NCBI GenBank assembly: GCA_902826065.1
Contig: CADEDM010000032.1
Coordinates: 1-34,042, forward strand
Length of the DNA stretch: 34,042 bases
DNA from: an uncultured Acidobacteriota bacterium
GTDB taxonomy: Bacteria; Acidobacteriota; Vicinamibacteria; Vicinamibacterales; UBA2999
Direction of reading: 5' to 3'
Each line of letters begins with the position of its first letter. The first letter of the stretch is position 1. The notes beneath the pieces were generated by a model. That model was not told the DNA's origin, did no database searches, and saw only the letters and a list, made by a program, of their open reading frames with translations. Below, in pieces: positions 1 through 7,848 of the stretch. Position numbers and translations under genes: made by a program.

Positions 1-1232
1 TCGCGCAGCGAGATCGCCTCGCGGTTCGGGTTCGGAATCTGGATGCCGACGGTCGACTTGCCGGGGATGCGATCGATCAGCACCGACTCGGCCTGCATCG
101 CCAGGCAGAGGTCGTCGGAGAGGCCGGTGACCTTGCTGTACTTCACGCCGGCGTCGGGCTTGAACTCGAACGTCGTCACGACCGGGCCCGGGTGGATCTG
201 CACGACGGCGCCCTCTACCGAGAACTCGCGGCACTTCTCCTCGAGTTGCCGCGCGGCGTCCATCAGCTCGCGCTCATCGACCTTGCGCTCGCCCTTGGCG
301 GGATCGAGCAGCGACGATGGCGGCAGCACGTAGGCGCCACCGCGACGCGCCGCCGGGGGCATGGGCTCGGCGTCGGCGAGCGGCAGCGGCGAGGCGACGG
401 GCAGGGCGGGCTTCGGGACCGGACGGCGAGCCACGACCGGCGGGCCTGACGGTGACGACGGTGCCGGAGGATCGGCCACCGGCCGGGTATCCGGCGTGGC
501 GACGCGGGTGCGCGGTGGCGGCGGCGCGAGGTCGGCGGCCTTCTTCAGCGCGGCGGCGGATTCGGGGATGGCGCCGTCCTTCGCGGCGTGCTTGGCCAGC
601 ACCTCGCGGCGCTGTTTCGTGCGCCGGCGTTCGTCGAGCCAGGTGGCGATGCGGCCGCGTAGCGACAGCCCCGCCACACCGGCGACCTCGACGCCCTGCG
701 TGAAGAGGCGCCCGAACGAGACCTGCGTCGTGAGGACGATGGCCAGGCTGAGCAGCGTCAGCAGCACGATCGCGGCGCCGGTGCGATTGAGGTAAGCCGA
801 GAGCGCCGCCGCGACGATCTGCCCCAGGAATCCGCCGGCTTCGTAGGTGCGCGAGCCGGCCGTCGCCGTGCCGATGGCCAGGCTGAGCAGCGCGCTCGCG
901 CCGCCGAGCAGGATCGCCAGGCCCGTCGCCTTGGTGTAGACCGCGTCGATCGGCCGGCACCAGAAGTAGTGCCAGCCGGCGGTCGCGACCAGCCCGGGCA
1001 GCAGATACGAGGCGAAACCCAGCACCTGGAACGACAGCTCGGCGAGGAACGCGCCCACCGGCCCGATGAAGTTGGCCGGCAGGTCGTTGTCGCCCGTGGC
1101 GAAGAACCACGCCGCGTCGTTCGGGTCGTAGCTCACGAGCGCGATGAGCCAGATGAGGCTCGCCGCGAACAGCGCCACGCCCACCACCTCGCTCACGCGC
1201 CGCGAGAGCGACGAGCCGAAGCCCGCCGACAT
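1..1232 (-). CDS. ftsK: DNA translocase FtsK, N-terminal 410 codons (cut by window edge)
   Basis: FtsK is the membrane-anchored DNA pump at the division septum that clears the chromosome terminus and helps dimer resolution. The visible protein begins with hydrophobic membrane segments (LFAASLIWLIALVSYDP and following). A Pro/Ala/Arg-rich linker follows, then the start of the alpha/beta motor region with PPSSLLDP, VEGAVVQIHPGPVVTTFE and DRIPGKSTVGIQIPN. The Walker A motif lies beyond the left edge. The frame stays open from the N-terminus to base 1, so no frameshift is seen. I chose the ATG at 1232; in-frame GTG codons at 1256 and 1262 are alternatives. The gene follows rnj (RNase J) by 5 to 34 bases depending on start and is probably cotranscribed with it. 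Family identity is certain; the exact start is not. Confidence 0.9.
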   Translation of the reverse strand, partial: MSAGFGSSLSRRVSEVVGVALFAASLIWLIALVSYDPNDAAWFFATGDNDLPANFIGPVGAFLAELSFQVLGFASYLLPGLVATAGWHYFWCRPIDAVYTKATGLAILLGGASALLSLAIGTATAGSRTYEAGGFLGQIVAAALSAYLNRTGAAIVLLTLLSLAIVLTTQVSFGRLFTQGVEVAGVAGLSLRGRIATWLDERRRTKQRREVLAKHAAKDGAIPESAAALKKAADLAPPPPRTRVATPDTRPVADPPAPSSPSGPPVVARRPVPKPALPVASPLPLADAEPMPPAARRGGAYVLPPSSLLDPAKGERKVDERELMDAARQLEEKCREFSVEGAVVQIHPGPVVTTFEFKPDAGVKYSKVTGLSDDLCLAMQAESVLIDRIPGKSTVGIQIPNPNREAISLR

Positions 1233-1266
1233 CGTCACCGTCGATACCTGTTTCACCGCCACGCCG

Positions 1267-2958
1267 TCAGATCTCCATCACCACGGGCAACACCATCGGG
1301 CGCCGGCCGGTCCGGCGCTTGAGAAACCGACGAACCTCGCCACGAATCCGTTCCTTCAGCAACCCCTCGTCCGAGCGCTCGCCCGGCGAGCACGCGTCGA
1401 TCACCTCGGCCAGGAACTTCGCAGTCTCGCCGAGCACGTCACCGGCCGTCGTCCCGGGCACGAAGCCGCGCGCCACCAGTTCGGGCAGGCCCTCACGCGC
1501 GCCCGACTGGCGGTTCATCACCACGACCGGCACCACCAGGCCGTCGGCGGCCAGCTGGCGGCGATCGCGAATCATCTCGCCGTCCACGGCACCGCTGCCG
1601 GCGCCGTCGATCAGCACGCGCCCGGTCGTGACGCTGTCGACCACGCGCCCACCCTCGTCGTCGAAGCGGATGCGATGGCCGTTTTCGGCCAGGATCACCG
1701 TCGTGGGCGTCGGCGCGCCGCCGGTGACCGCCTGCGCCACGCGCGCGTGTTTGGTGAGCTGCCGGTACTCGCCGTGGACCGGCACGAAATAGCGCGGGCG
1801 CACCAGCGCCAGCACCAGCTTCAGTTCCTCGGCGCTGCCGTGTCCCGACACGTGCACGTGCCGCGTGTCGGCGGTGACGACGTTGGCGCCGCGCCGGGCG
1901 AGGTGGTTGACGACGCGGCCGATCGCCTTCTCGTTGCCGGGAATCGCCCGCGCCGAGAAGACCACGGTGTCGTCGTGACCGACCGAGACGAAGCGATGGT
2001 CGTCGATGGCGATGCGCGACAGCGCGGCCTGCGGCTCGCCCTGCGAGCCGGTGACGAGGCAGACGACGTCGCCGGGCGGCAGGCTGGCCACGTCGCTGTC
2101 CTTGACGGCGACGCCGGTGGGCACGCGCAGGTAGCCGAGGCGCTGGGCGATCTCGGAGTTCTCGACCATCCCGCGGCCGACGAACGCCACCTGGCGATCG
2201 AAGCGCGCCGCCAGGTCGACGACGAGCTGCATGCGGTAGATGCTCGAGGCGAACGATGCCACGACCACGCGACCGCGCGTGGTCGCCAGCACCTCGTCGA
2301 AGCCGTCCTTGACGTCCGACTCGGAGCCGGTGACCCCTGGGCGGTCGACGTTGGTGCTGTCGGCGAACAGCGCCAGGACGCCGGCCGCACCCAGCGCGGC
2401 CAGCCGGCCGAGGTCCGTGGGCTGGCGATCGAGCGGCGTGGGATCGATCTTGAAGTCGCCGGTGTGAACGATCACGCCCTGCGGCGTGTGGATCGCCACC
2501 GCGACGCAGTCGGGCATGCTGTGCGTGACGCGGATGAACTCGACGCGGAACCGGCCCACGGTGATCGAGTCGCCGGCCTGCATCTCGCGACGCCGCTCAC
2601 CGAGGTCCTGGTCGTGCTCCTCGAGCTTGTTGTCGAGCAGCGCCAGCGTGAAGGGCGTGCCGACGACCGGGCCGACGACGCGCGGCAGCACGAACGGCAC
2701 GGCGCCGATGTGGTCCTCGTGGCCGTGCGTCAGCACCAGCGCGTCGACCGTGCCGCGTTCGTCGAGGTAGTCGCAGGCGGGTACGACGCGATCGACGCCC
2801 GGCAAGTCGGCCTCGGGAAACATCGAGCCGGCGTCCACGAGGATGGTCGTCTCCCCACACGAGACGGCCATCATGTTGAGGCCGAACTCGCCGAGGCCCC
2901 CGAGGGGCACGACATCGACCGCCGGGGTGCCCGGCGGCGTGGACGACGACGCGAACAT
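1267..2958 (-). CDS. rnj: Ribonuclease J
   Basis: RNase J is a metallo-beta-lactamase-fold nuclease of the beta-CASP group. It acts as a 5'-to-3' exonuclease and endonuclease in mRNA decay and rRNA maturation in the cytoplasm. The 563-residue length is normal for the family. The zinc-binding signature HGHEDH is at residues 78-83, after VPLGGLGEFGLNMM and VDAGSMFPE near the N-terminus. Further family blocks are HSMPDCVAV, HTGDFKID, DSTNVDRPG, TGSQGEPQAALSR and HVSGHGSAEELK. The C-terminal domain runs to the stop. There is no strong Shine-Dalgarno before the ATG. It lies between rsmA, 158 bases upstream, and ftsK, immediately downstream. The presence of RNase J fits a lineage outside the RNase E-dominated Gammaproteobacteria. 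Confidence 0.95.
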   Translation of the reverse strand: MFASSSTPPGTPAVDVVPLGGLGEFGLNMMAVSCGETTILVDAGSMFPEADLPGVDRVVPACDYLDERGTVDALVLTHGHEDHIGAVPFVLPRVVGPVVGTPFTLALLDNKLEEHDQDLGERRREMQAGDSITVGRFRVEFIRVTHSMPDCVAVAIHTPQGVIVHTGDFKIDPTPLDRQPTDLGRLAALGAAGVLALFADSTNVDRPGVTGSESDVKDGFDEVLATTRGRVVVASFASSIYRMQLVVDLAARFDRQVAFVGRGMVENSEIAQRLGYLRVPTGVAVKDSDVASLPPGDVVCLVTGSQGEPQAALSRIAIDDHRFVSVGHDDTVVFSARAIPGNEKAIGRVVNHLARRGANVVTADTRHVHVSGHGSAEELKLVLALVRPRYFVPVHGEYRQLTKHARVAQAVTGGAPTPTTVILAENGHRIRFDDEGGRVVDSVTTGRVLIDGAGSGAVDGEMIRDRRQLAADGLVVPVVVMNRQSGAREGLPELVARGFVPGTTAGDVLGETAKFLAEVIDACSPGERSDEGLLKERIRGEVRRFLKRRTGRRPMVLPVVMEI

Positions 2959-3116
2959 GCGAATCCCAGTCCGGAGGGTCCGGATGCGGGCGCAAGGCAG
3001 ACACCTACGCCGGGCGGCGAGGCATCCGCGCCTGGTCGGTCATCGGAAAACCCGACGCTCGAGACCGACACCAGGACGCTGGGACGTCCTGAAACTACGG
3101 GCGGGCTGGCCGCAAA

Positions 3117-3938
3117 CTATAGCACAGTCGCCGCCTGCCAGGCGTCCGCAAGTGCCGAGAATTCAACGAGGTGCAGCGTCTCCGGACGGCGCGTGCCGTC
3201 GACGCCGGCGGCCCTCAGCACGCGGCCGACGTCGACCTTGTCGGCGGTGCCCAGCGCCTTCAATCCGTTTGCCAGGGTCTTGCGCCGTTGGGTGAACGCG
3301 GTCCGCACCAGACGGTCGACGACGCCGGGATGCGCGACCGCGGGTGAGGGACGCCGAACCTCGAGCCTGACCAGCGCGGAGCGCACCTCGGGCGCCGGCC
3401 GGAACGCCCCCGGCGGCAGCTCGAGCACCCGGGTGGCGTCGGCCCAGAGCGCGGTGAGCACCGTGAGCACCCCGTACTCGCGCGTGCCCGGCCGGGCGGC
3501 GAGCCGGTCGGCCACCTCGGCCTGGAGCATGACCGTGGCGTCGGTGAAGCCGGCGTGCGCCGCGTGCCATCGGGCGAGGCGGAACAGGATCGGCGACGAC
3601 ACGTTGTACGGCAGGTTGCCGACGACACGGAAACGCGGCGTGGCCCCGGCCGCGAGCCAGCCGGCGAGGACGCCGTCGATGTCGTCAGCCAGTACGTCAC
3701 CGGTGTGCACCGTCACATGAGGCAGCGCCCGCGCGGCGAGGGTCGACGCCAGATCGCGATCCACTTCGATGGCCAGCAACCGGCCCACGCGCGCCGCCAG
3801 CGGCAGCGTGATGGCACCGAGGCCGGGACCGATCTCCACCGTCTGGTCCTCGGGCGACGGCGTGCAGGCGGCGACGACGCGATCGCGCCACGCCGCCTCG
3901 AGGAAGTGCTGACCGAATCGCTTGCGGGCGCGAATCAT
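3117..3938 (-). CDS. rsmA: 16S rRNA (adenine1518/1519-N6)-dimethyltransferase KsgA/RsmA
   Basis: This enzyme dimethylates two adjacent adenines in the 3'-terminal hairpin of 16S rRNA, using S-adenosylmethionine, late in 30S assembly. The 273-residue protein starts with the family hallmark KRFGQHFL. It has the SAM-binding motif EIGPGLGAIT at residues 35-44, an acidic IEVDRD motif II, and the catalytic NLPYNVSSPILF block at 108-119. The C-terminal helical domain includes the segment RRKTLANGLK. Its ATG overlaps the stop of the upstream zincin gene by 4 bases (ATGA), so translation is probably coupled. The 158 bases between its stop and rnj hold no gene I can support. Identification is secure. 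Confidence 0.96.
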   Translation of the reverse strand: MIRARKRFGQHFLEAAWRDRVVAACTPSPEDQTVEIGPGLGAITLPLAARVGRLLAIEVDRDLASTLAARALPHVTVHTGDVLADDIDGVLAGWLAAGATPRFRVVGNLPYNVSSPILFRLARWHAAHAGFTDATVMLQAEVADRLAARPGTREYGVLTVLTALWADATRVLELPPGAFRPAPEVRSALVRLEVRRPSPAVAHPGVVDRLVRTAFTQRRKTLANGLKALGTADKVDVGRVLRAAGVDGTRRPETLHLVEFSALADAWQAATVL

Positions 3939-4354
3939 CGTTCGTTCCCGCCCGGGCCGTCCTCGGGCTCCGCCTCGCCGCGCCAGTAGCGCTCCTCGAT
4001 CGTCATGATCTCGTCTTCGCTCAGGCCGAAGTAGTGACCGAGCTCGTGGATCAGCGTCTCGCCGATCACGCCGACGACGTCGCCGTCTTCCGCCGCGTCA
4101 TCCTCGATCGGCCCCTGGAACAGCAGCACGCGATCGGGGAGGTCGTTGCCGTGGGTCCACTGCCGCTCCGGCAACGGCGTGCCCTGATACAGCCCGAGCA
4201 GCGTGTCCGGCGGCTCGATGCCCATGTCGTCGAGGAGGTCGTCGTCGGGTTGGTCCTCGATCACGATGGCGACGTTGCGCACGTGGGCCGAAAAGCGCGG
4301 CGGTATCGAGTCGATCGCTTCCGCGACCAGGGCGCGGAAGGCTTCGCGGGTCAT
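3935..4354 (-). CDS. Small metallopeptidase, zincin (PF06262-like) family
   Basis: This 139-residue soluble protein carries a zinc-protease signature, HELGH at residues 103-107, followed by YFGLSEDEI. The acidic residues after the motif suggest a third metal ligand of the Asp/Glu type. The layout matches the small bacterial zincin family often annotated as metallopeptidase family protein, whose substrates are unknown. An N-terminal block beginning MTREAFRALVAEAID is also typical. There is no signal peptide, so it should act in the cytoplasm. I chose the ATG at 4354 because it overlaps the nth stop in an ATGA, and the protein's own stop overlaps the rsmA start in another ATGA. The longer open frame upstream of 4354 is only nth read in another frame. 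The function within this nth/rsmA operon is unknown. Confidence 0.85.
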   Translation of the reverse strand: MTREAFRALVAEAIDSIPPRFSAHVRNVAIVIEDQPDDDLLDDMGIEPPDTLLGLYQGTPLPERQWTHGNDLPDRVLLFQGPIEDDAAEDGDVVGVIGETLIHELGHYFGLSEDEIMTIEERYWRGEAEPEDGPGGNER

Positions 4355-5136
4355 CGCCGTTTGCGGGCCCGGCCCCGTCCACGCACGGCCGTGACCGCCG
4401 CCGGCCGCTTCTTCGCCGTGGCGGCACGTGAACGTGCCGGCACCGTGGCCCGGGTGCGGACCGCCGGCGTGCCCCGCGCGGCCACCGGCCGCGCACGCCG
4501 CGTGCCGGTGATCGCGAACGGGCACAGCGTGCGCGCGTGGCACACGTCGCACGTCGGGGTCGGCAGGCAGATGCGCCGGCCGTGCAGGATCAGCGTGTCC
4601 GAGACCCGCGTCCACTGCTCGGGCGGATACAGGGCGGTGAGCGCCGACTCGGCCTTCACGGCATCGTCGGTGTGGATGAGGCCGAGGCGTCCTGCCACGC
4701 GCAGCACGTGGCGATCCACCGGCAAGCCGGGCACGCCGAGCGCGTGCCCCAGCACGACGTTCGCGGTCTTGCGGCCGACGCCCGGCAGCGTCACCAGGGC
4801 GGCCATGTCGGCGGGGACCTCGCCGCGATGCGTCTCGAGCAGGGCAGCGGAGAGCCCGATGATGGCCTTCGCCTTCTGCCGGAAGAACCCCGTGGCGTGG
4901 ATGATCGCCTCGACCTCCGAGGCGTCCGCCGACGCCAGGGCGCGCGCGTCGGGATAGCGGGCGAAGAGCACGGGTGTGACCGCGTTCACGCCGCGATCGG
5001 TGGACTGCGCCGAGAGCACCGTGGCGACCAGCAGCTCGAACGGCGTGCGGTAGTCGAGCTCGGTATCGGCGCCGGGGTGATGCGTGGCCAGCGCCTCGAA
5101 GATCGCCGCCGGCGTCGCGGCCGCGGATCGCGCCAT
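4351..5136 (-). CDS. nth: Endonuclease III (DNA glycosylase/AP lyase)
   Basis: Nth removes oxidised pyrimidines and cleaves the abasic strand in base excision repair. The 261-residue protein has the helix-hairpin-helix LPGVGRKTANVVLG at 117-130 with the catalytic lysine K123. The catalytic aspartate is D141 in PVDRHVLRV. A four-cysteine iron-sulfur motif lies at C190, C196, C199 and C205. The first cysteine gap is five residues where the usual motif has six, and the DNA supports this reading. After the cluster a 55-residue tail rich in Arg, Ala and Lys (207-261) extends beyond the E. coli-type length; such tails often add nonspecific DNA binding. It begins one base after the DUF3467 stop and overlaps the zincin gene by 4 bases. 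Confidence 0.95.
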   Translation of the reverse strand: MARSAAATPAAIFEALATHHPGADTELDYRTPFELLVATVLSAQSTDRGVNAVTPVLFARYPDARALASADASEVEAIIHATGFFRQKAKAIIGLSAALLETHRGEVPADMAALVTLPGVGRKTANVVLGHALGVPGLPVDRHVLRVAGRLGLIHTDDAVKAESALTALYPPEQWTRVSDTLILHGRRICLPTPTCDVCHARTLCPFAITGTRRARPVAARGTPAVRTRATVPARSRAATAKKRPAAVTAVRGRGRARKRR

Positions 5137-5137
5137 G

Positions 5138-5449
5138 TCAGTGCACCGGGCCTTTGGGTCCCTGGTTGACGGTGGACTCGGTGTAGACCCGCAGGTTCTC
5201 CTGCAACGCGGCGATCAACGGACCGATGAACTGCACCGGCAGCACGATCCGCGCTCGCACCGGCGCGCGGACGACGTGATCCTGCTCGGCCTCGCGGATC
5301 TCCTTCTCGGACAGCGGCTGCACTTCGCAGAACGTGAGCGTGAAGTCGAACGGCGTATGCGCCACCGCGCAGAAGTTCGCGTACTGCCGATCGGGCCCTG
5401 GTCCGTCGTCGGGGACGATGGTGAAGTTGATCTGCTTGTGGTCGGCCAT
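5138..5449 (-). CDS. DUF3467 family protein
   Basis: This 103-residue soluble protein matches the DUF3467 pattern: an N-terminal strand INFTIVPDD, a block YANFCAVAHTPFDFTLTFCEV, then a hydrophobic stretch ARIVLPVQFIGPLIAALQENL. No catalytic motif or metal site is visible, and I know of no assigned function for the family. It is the first gene of a minus-strand run leading into nth, zincin and rsmA, with only one base before nth. A TAAGCT hexamer ends 6 bases before its ATG, so its mRNA may start at the start codon. The lexA stop lies 81 bases upstream on the same strand. Confidence 0.85.
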   Translation of the reverse strand: MADHKQINFTIVPDDGPGPDRQYANFCAVAHTPFDFTLTFCEVQPLSEKEIREAEQDHVVRAPVRARIVLPVQFIGPLIAALQENLRVYTESTVNQGPKGPVH

Positions 5450-5455
5450 CGGCGT

Positions 5456-5461
5456 AGCTTA
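5456..5461 (-). promoter_or_regulatory. Predicted -10 element of the DUF3467-nth operon
   Basis: TAAGCT on the minus strand, then 6 bases (ACGCCG), then ATG. That places the expected transcription start on the A of the start codon. No clear -35 or Shine-Dalgarno is seen. It fits the TAnnnT pattern repeated at other unit starts in this window. Confidence 0.45.
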
Positions 5462-5530
5462 TCAGCCCGCCTTCGCCCCGGCGGCTGGCCGGGCGTCGGC
5501 GCCGGGCTGGCGCCACGCGCCGTCGTCGCT

Positions 5531-6139
5531 TCAGTAGCGGCGCATCACGCCGACGACGACGCCCTGGATCTGCACGTCCTGCGGGTCGGCGAAGATCGGC
5601 TGCATCGACGTGTTCGCCGGCTGCAGGCGGATGCGGCCGTTGTCGCGGTAGAAGGTCTTCAGCGTGACGTCGGCGTCCTTCAACAGGGCCACCACCATCT
5701 CGCCGTTGTTCGCCGTCTTGCGGTCTTCCACCACGACCCAGTCGCCGTCGCGAATCTGCTCGTCGATCATCGAGTTGCCCTTGACGCGCAGCACGTAGGT
5801 GTCGCGGCTGCGGCCCAGCAGCGCCTCGGGCACGGCGATCGTCTCGGCGGTGGCAATGGCCTCGATCGGCTGTCCGGCCGCGACATAGCCCATCAGCGGC
5901 AGCTCGATCGCGCGCCCGCCACTGGGGCCGGCCAGCAGTTCCACCGAGCGGCTGCGATTCCACGAGCGCTTGATGAACCCCTTGGTCTCGAGGTTCGTCA
6001 TGTGCTTGTGCACGGTGGCGAGCGACGACAGGCCGAAGCGCTGGCCGATCTCTTCCAGGCTCGGCGCGTAGCCGTGCTGCTGGATGAACTCGTTGAGGTA
6101 GTCGAGAATCTCTCGCTGGCGCTTGGTGAGCGGCTGCAC
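5531..6139 (-). CDS. lexA: LexA repressor
   Basis: LexA is the SOS repressor; RecA filaments trigger its self-cleavage after DNA damage. The winged helix is at residues 1-66 (LTKRQREILDYL, then SLEEIGQRFGLSSLATVHKH). The S24-type protease domain holds the Ala88-Gly89 scissile bond in VAAGQ, the nucleophile S123 in GNSMID, and the general base K161 in VTLKTFY. I chose the GTG at 6139. It gives 202 residues, the usual length, and has a good GGAGG Shine-Dalgarno 6 bases upstream. An ATG at 6211 would add an unlikely 24-residue leader. The gene is divergent from the PfkB kinase across about 100 bases. I could not recognise a LexA box with confidence, but autoregulation is expected. Confidence 0.95.
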   Translation of the reverse strand: MQPLTKRQREILDYLNEFIQQHGYAPSLEEIGQRFGLSSLATVHKHMTNLETKGFIKRSWNRSRSVELLAGPSGGRAIELPLMGYVAAGQPIEAIATAETIAVPEALLGRSRDTYVLRVKGNSMIDEQIRDGDWVVVEDRKTANNGEMVVALLKDADVTLKTFYRDNGRIRLQPANTSMQPIFADPQDVQIQGVVVGVMRRY

Positions 6140-6145
6140 GGCGTC

Positions 6146-6180
6146 CCTCCGGGTAGGCGAAGAAAGAGCCAAACCGGAGG
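6146..6180. repeat. Inverted repeat CCTCCGG-N21-CCGGAGG in the lexA leader region
   Basis: A perfect 7-base inverted repeat has arms at 6146-6152 and 6174-6180. The arm nearer the gene contains the lexA Shine-Dalgarno. It could be a protein-binding site or, if transcription starts early enough, a stem that hides the ribosome site. The predicted transcription start near 6176 falls inside the far arm, which weakens the RNA reading. Confidence 0.35.
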
Positions 6181-6182
6181 CC

Positions 6183-6211
6183 AGCTTACACAAACAAAAA
6201 GCGAAAATCAA
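6183..6211 (-). promoter_or_regulatory. Predicted sigma-70 promoter of lexA
   Basis: On the minus strand TTGATT (6211-6206), a 17-base spacer and TAAGCT (6188-6183) resemble a sigma-70 promoter. They lie in a locally A/T-rich patch that contrasts with the surrounding GC-rich DNA. Transcription would start near 6176, giving a leader of about 37 bases with a GGAGG site. Confidence 0.5.
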
Positions 6212-6227
6212 CGTCGGTGTCAGCCGG

Positions 6228-6233
6228 TATCAT
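6228..6233 (+). promoter_or_regulatory. Predicted -10 element of the PfkB kinase gene
   Basis: TATCAT lies 8 bases before the GTG at 6242, so the transcript would have a leader of about two bases. No -35 match is evident. Confidence 0.45.
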
Positions 6234-6241
6234 GCGCATCC

Positions 6242-7186
6242 GTGCGCCTGCCGCTGTCGTTGCCCCCGCCGCGTTCCTTCGATGCCCTGTGCGTGGGCCT
6301 GAACAGCATCGACCTGCTGGCCGAGGTCGATGGCTACCCGGCGGCGAACGCCAAGGCGCGGTTGCAGGGCTTCAGCCAGCGCCCGGGCGGACAATCGGCC
6401 ACGGCGGCCGTGGCCCTGGCGCGGATGGGCCTCCGCACCGGGTACATCGGCCGCGTCGGGCACGACGACTACGGCCGCCAGGGCCTCGAGAGCCTGCGCG
6501 TCGAAGGCGTCGACATCGCCGATGTGGTCACCGTGCCCGACGCCACGAGCCAGTTCGCCGTGATCCTCGTGGACCGCGCGTCGGGCACGCGCACGGTGCT
6601 CTGGCATCGGCACGCGGGCTTGGCGATGGTGCCGGACGACGTGCCAGCGCGCGCCGTCGCCGCCGCCCGCGTGCTCCACGTCGACTGCCACGAGACCGCC
6701 GCCGTCACTGCGGCCGCCGAGGCCGCCCGCACCGCCGGGACGCGCACCGTGATTGACGTCGAGCTCGTCCGGCCCGGGATGGATCGGCTGCTGCGCGCCA
6801 TCGACGTGATCATCGCCGCCGAGGCGTTTCCCGCCGCCTACACCGGCGCCTCGTCGCTGGGTGACGCGTTGGCGCGTCTGCAGGCCGAGACGGGCGCCGC
6901 GCTGGTCTGTGTGACCCTTGGCGAAGAGGGGAGTCTCGCCCGGTGTGGCGGGCGCGAGATTCGGACGCCGGCCTTCAGCGTCCCGGTGGTCGACACGACC
7001 GGGGCCGGCGACGTCTTCCGCGCCGGGTTCATCGCCGCCTGGCTGCACGGCGGCGACGCCATCGAGGTGGAGGAGGCGCTGCGCTGGGCCAACGCCGTCG
7101 CGGCCATGAAGTGCCGGGGACTGGGCGCCCGGACCGCGATCCCGACGCTGGCCGACCTGCACGGGTTCATGGCCGGGCGCATGTAA
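6242..7186 (+). CDS. PfkB-family carbohydrate kinase
   Basis: This 314-residue ribokinase-fold enzyme should transfer phosphate from ATP to a sugar or related alcohol; the substrate cannot be read from sequence. Family marks are LCVGLNSIDLLAEVDGYP near the N-terminus, the glycine-rich GGQSATAAVALARMG, and YIGRVGHDDYG. The second PfkB signature, DTTGAGD at residues 251-257, contains the catalytic base D257 and the anion hole, followed by VFRAGFIAAW. The frame is open far upstream, but similarity begins only at LPPPRSFDALCVG, so I chose the GTG at 6242, 8 bases after TATCAT. The gene is divergent from lexA. An ECF sigma gene starts 44 bases downstream, with no obvious functional link. Confidence 0.85.
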   Translation: MRLPLSLPPPRSFDALCVGLNSIDLLAEVDGYPAANAKARLQGFSQRPGGQSATAAVALARMGLRTGYIGRVGHDDYGRQGLESLRVEGVDIADVVTVPDATSQFAVILVDRASGTRTVLWHRHAGLAMVPDDVPARAVAAARVLHVDCHETAAVTAAAEAARTAGTRTVIDVELVRPGMDRLLRAIDVIIAAEAFPAAYTGASSLGDALARLQAETGAALVCVTLGEEGSLARCGGREIRTPAFSVPVVDTTGAGDVFRAGFIAAWLHGGDAIEVEEALRWANAVAAMKCRGLGARTAIPTLADLHGFMAGRM

Positions 7187-7230
7187 CCTGTGGGCTGGCC
7201 CCCCGGTCCAACGGGGTGAGACGACGTGCC

Positions 7231-7848
7231 ATGCGCTCCGACGCCACCGCGCTCCCGTGGTCCGACGCGGCTGCGGCCGGGTCATCGATGACCGAGGCGG
7301 CCGCTCCCGACGCTGCCGACGACGCGGCTCTCGTGGCCGCGGCGCAGCGCGGCGACACGGCCGCGTTCGACGCGCTCGTCACGCGCCACCGGCGGTCGGT
7401 CTACCAGGTCTGTTACCGCTTCGTGCCGCACCACGACGACGCCGCCGATCTGACACAGGACACGTTCGTGAGGGCGTGGAAGGCACTGGGCCGATTCCGC
7501 GGTCAGGCCCGTTTCAGCACGTGGATCTATCGCATCGCGGTGAACGTCAGCCTCAACCGCGTGAGCCTCAAGACCCCCGCGGCGGAGTCTGCCGACTTCG
7601 ACCTCGTGGCCGACAGCCACACGCCCGCGCCTGGACACGCGCTGGCCGAACGCCAGCGTGCGGCGGCGGTACGACGCGCGGTGCAGTCGCTGCCGCCGCG
7701 GCAGCGCGAGGCGCTCATCCTGCGCACGTATCACGAGCTGTCGCATCAGGAGGTGGCGGAGATCGTCGGCACGACGGTCGGCGCCGTGAAGGCCAACGTG
7801 TTCCACGCGCTCGCCAATCTCCGCCGGCGTCTCGAGGGCAAGGTATGA
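7231..7848 (+). CDS. ECF-type RNA polymerase sigma factor (sigma-24 family)
   Basis: This is an alternative sigma factor of 205 residues with the two domains of the extracytoplasmic-function class. Sigma-2 is at about 46-112, with the -10 recognition segment DAADLTQDTFVRAW at 70-83 and FSTWIYRIAVNVSLN. Sigma-4 is at about 141-200, with LPPRQREALILRTYHELS and the helix-turn-helix VGAVKANVFHALANLRR. I chose the ATG at 7231 with GGTGAG about 10 bases upstream; the ATG at 7288 would give 186 residues and is also plausible. Its stop overlaps the start of the anti-sigma gene (ATGA), the usual arrangement for a sigma factor held inactive by a membrane partner. Confidence 0.92.
   Translation: MRSDATALPWSDAAAAGSSMTEAAAPDAADDAALVAAAQRGDTAAFDALVTRHRRSVYQVCYRFVPHHDDAADLTQDTFVRAWKALGRFRGQARFSTWIYRIAVNVSLNRVSLKTPAAESADFDLVADSHTPAPGHALAERQRAAAVRRAVQSLPPRQREALILRTYHELSHQEVAEIVGTTVGAVKANVFHALANLRRRLEGKV

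Noticed and set aside
1144..3720. Long plus-strand open frame (858 codons) opposite rnj and rsmA
   Set aside because: Its translation is rich in Arg, His, Val, Ala and Asp with no family motifs, and it lies antisense to two certain genes. It is a by-product of GC-rich codon use.
6140..6241. Classical SOS box in the lexA/pfkB spacer
   Set aside because: Neither CTGT-N8-ACAG nor GAAC-N4-GTTC type sites are present; the box for this lineage is not known to me.
7201..7216. Short hairpin CCCCG-GTCCAA-CGGGG between the PfkB and sigma genes
   Set aside because: Only five base pairs with no T-tract; too weak to call a terminator.
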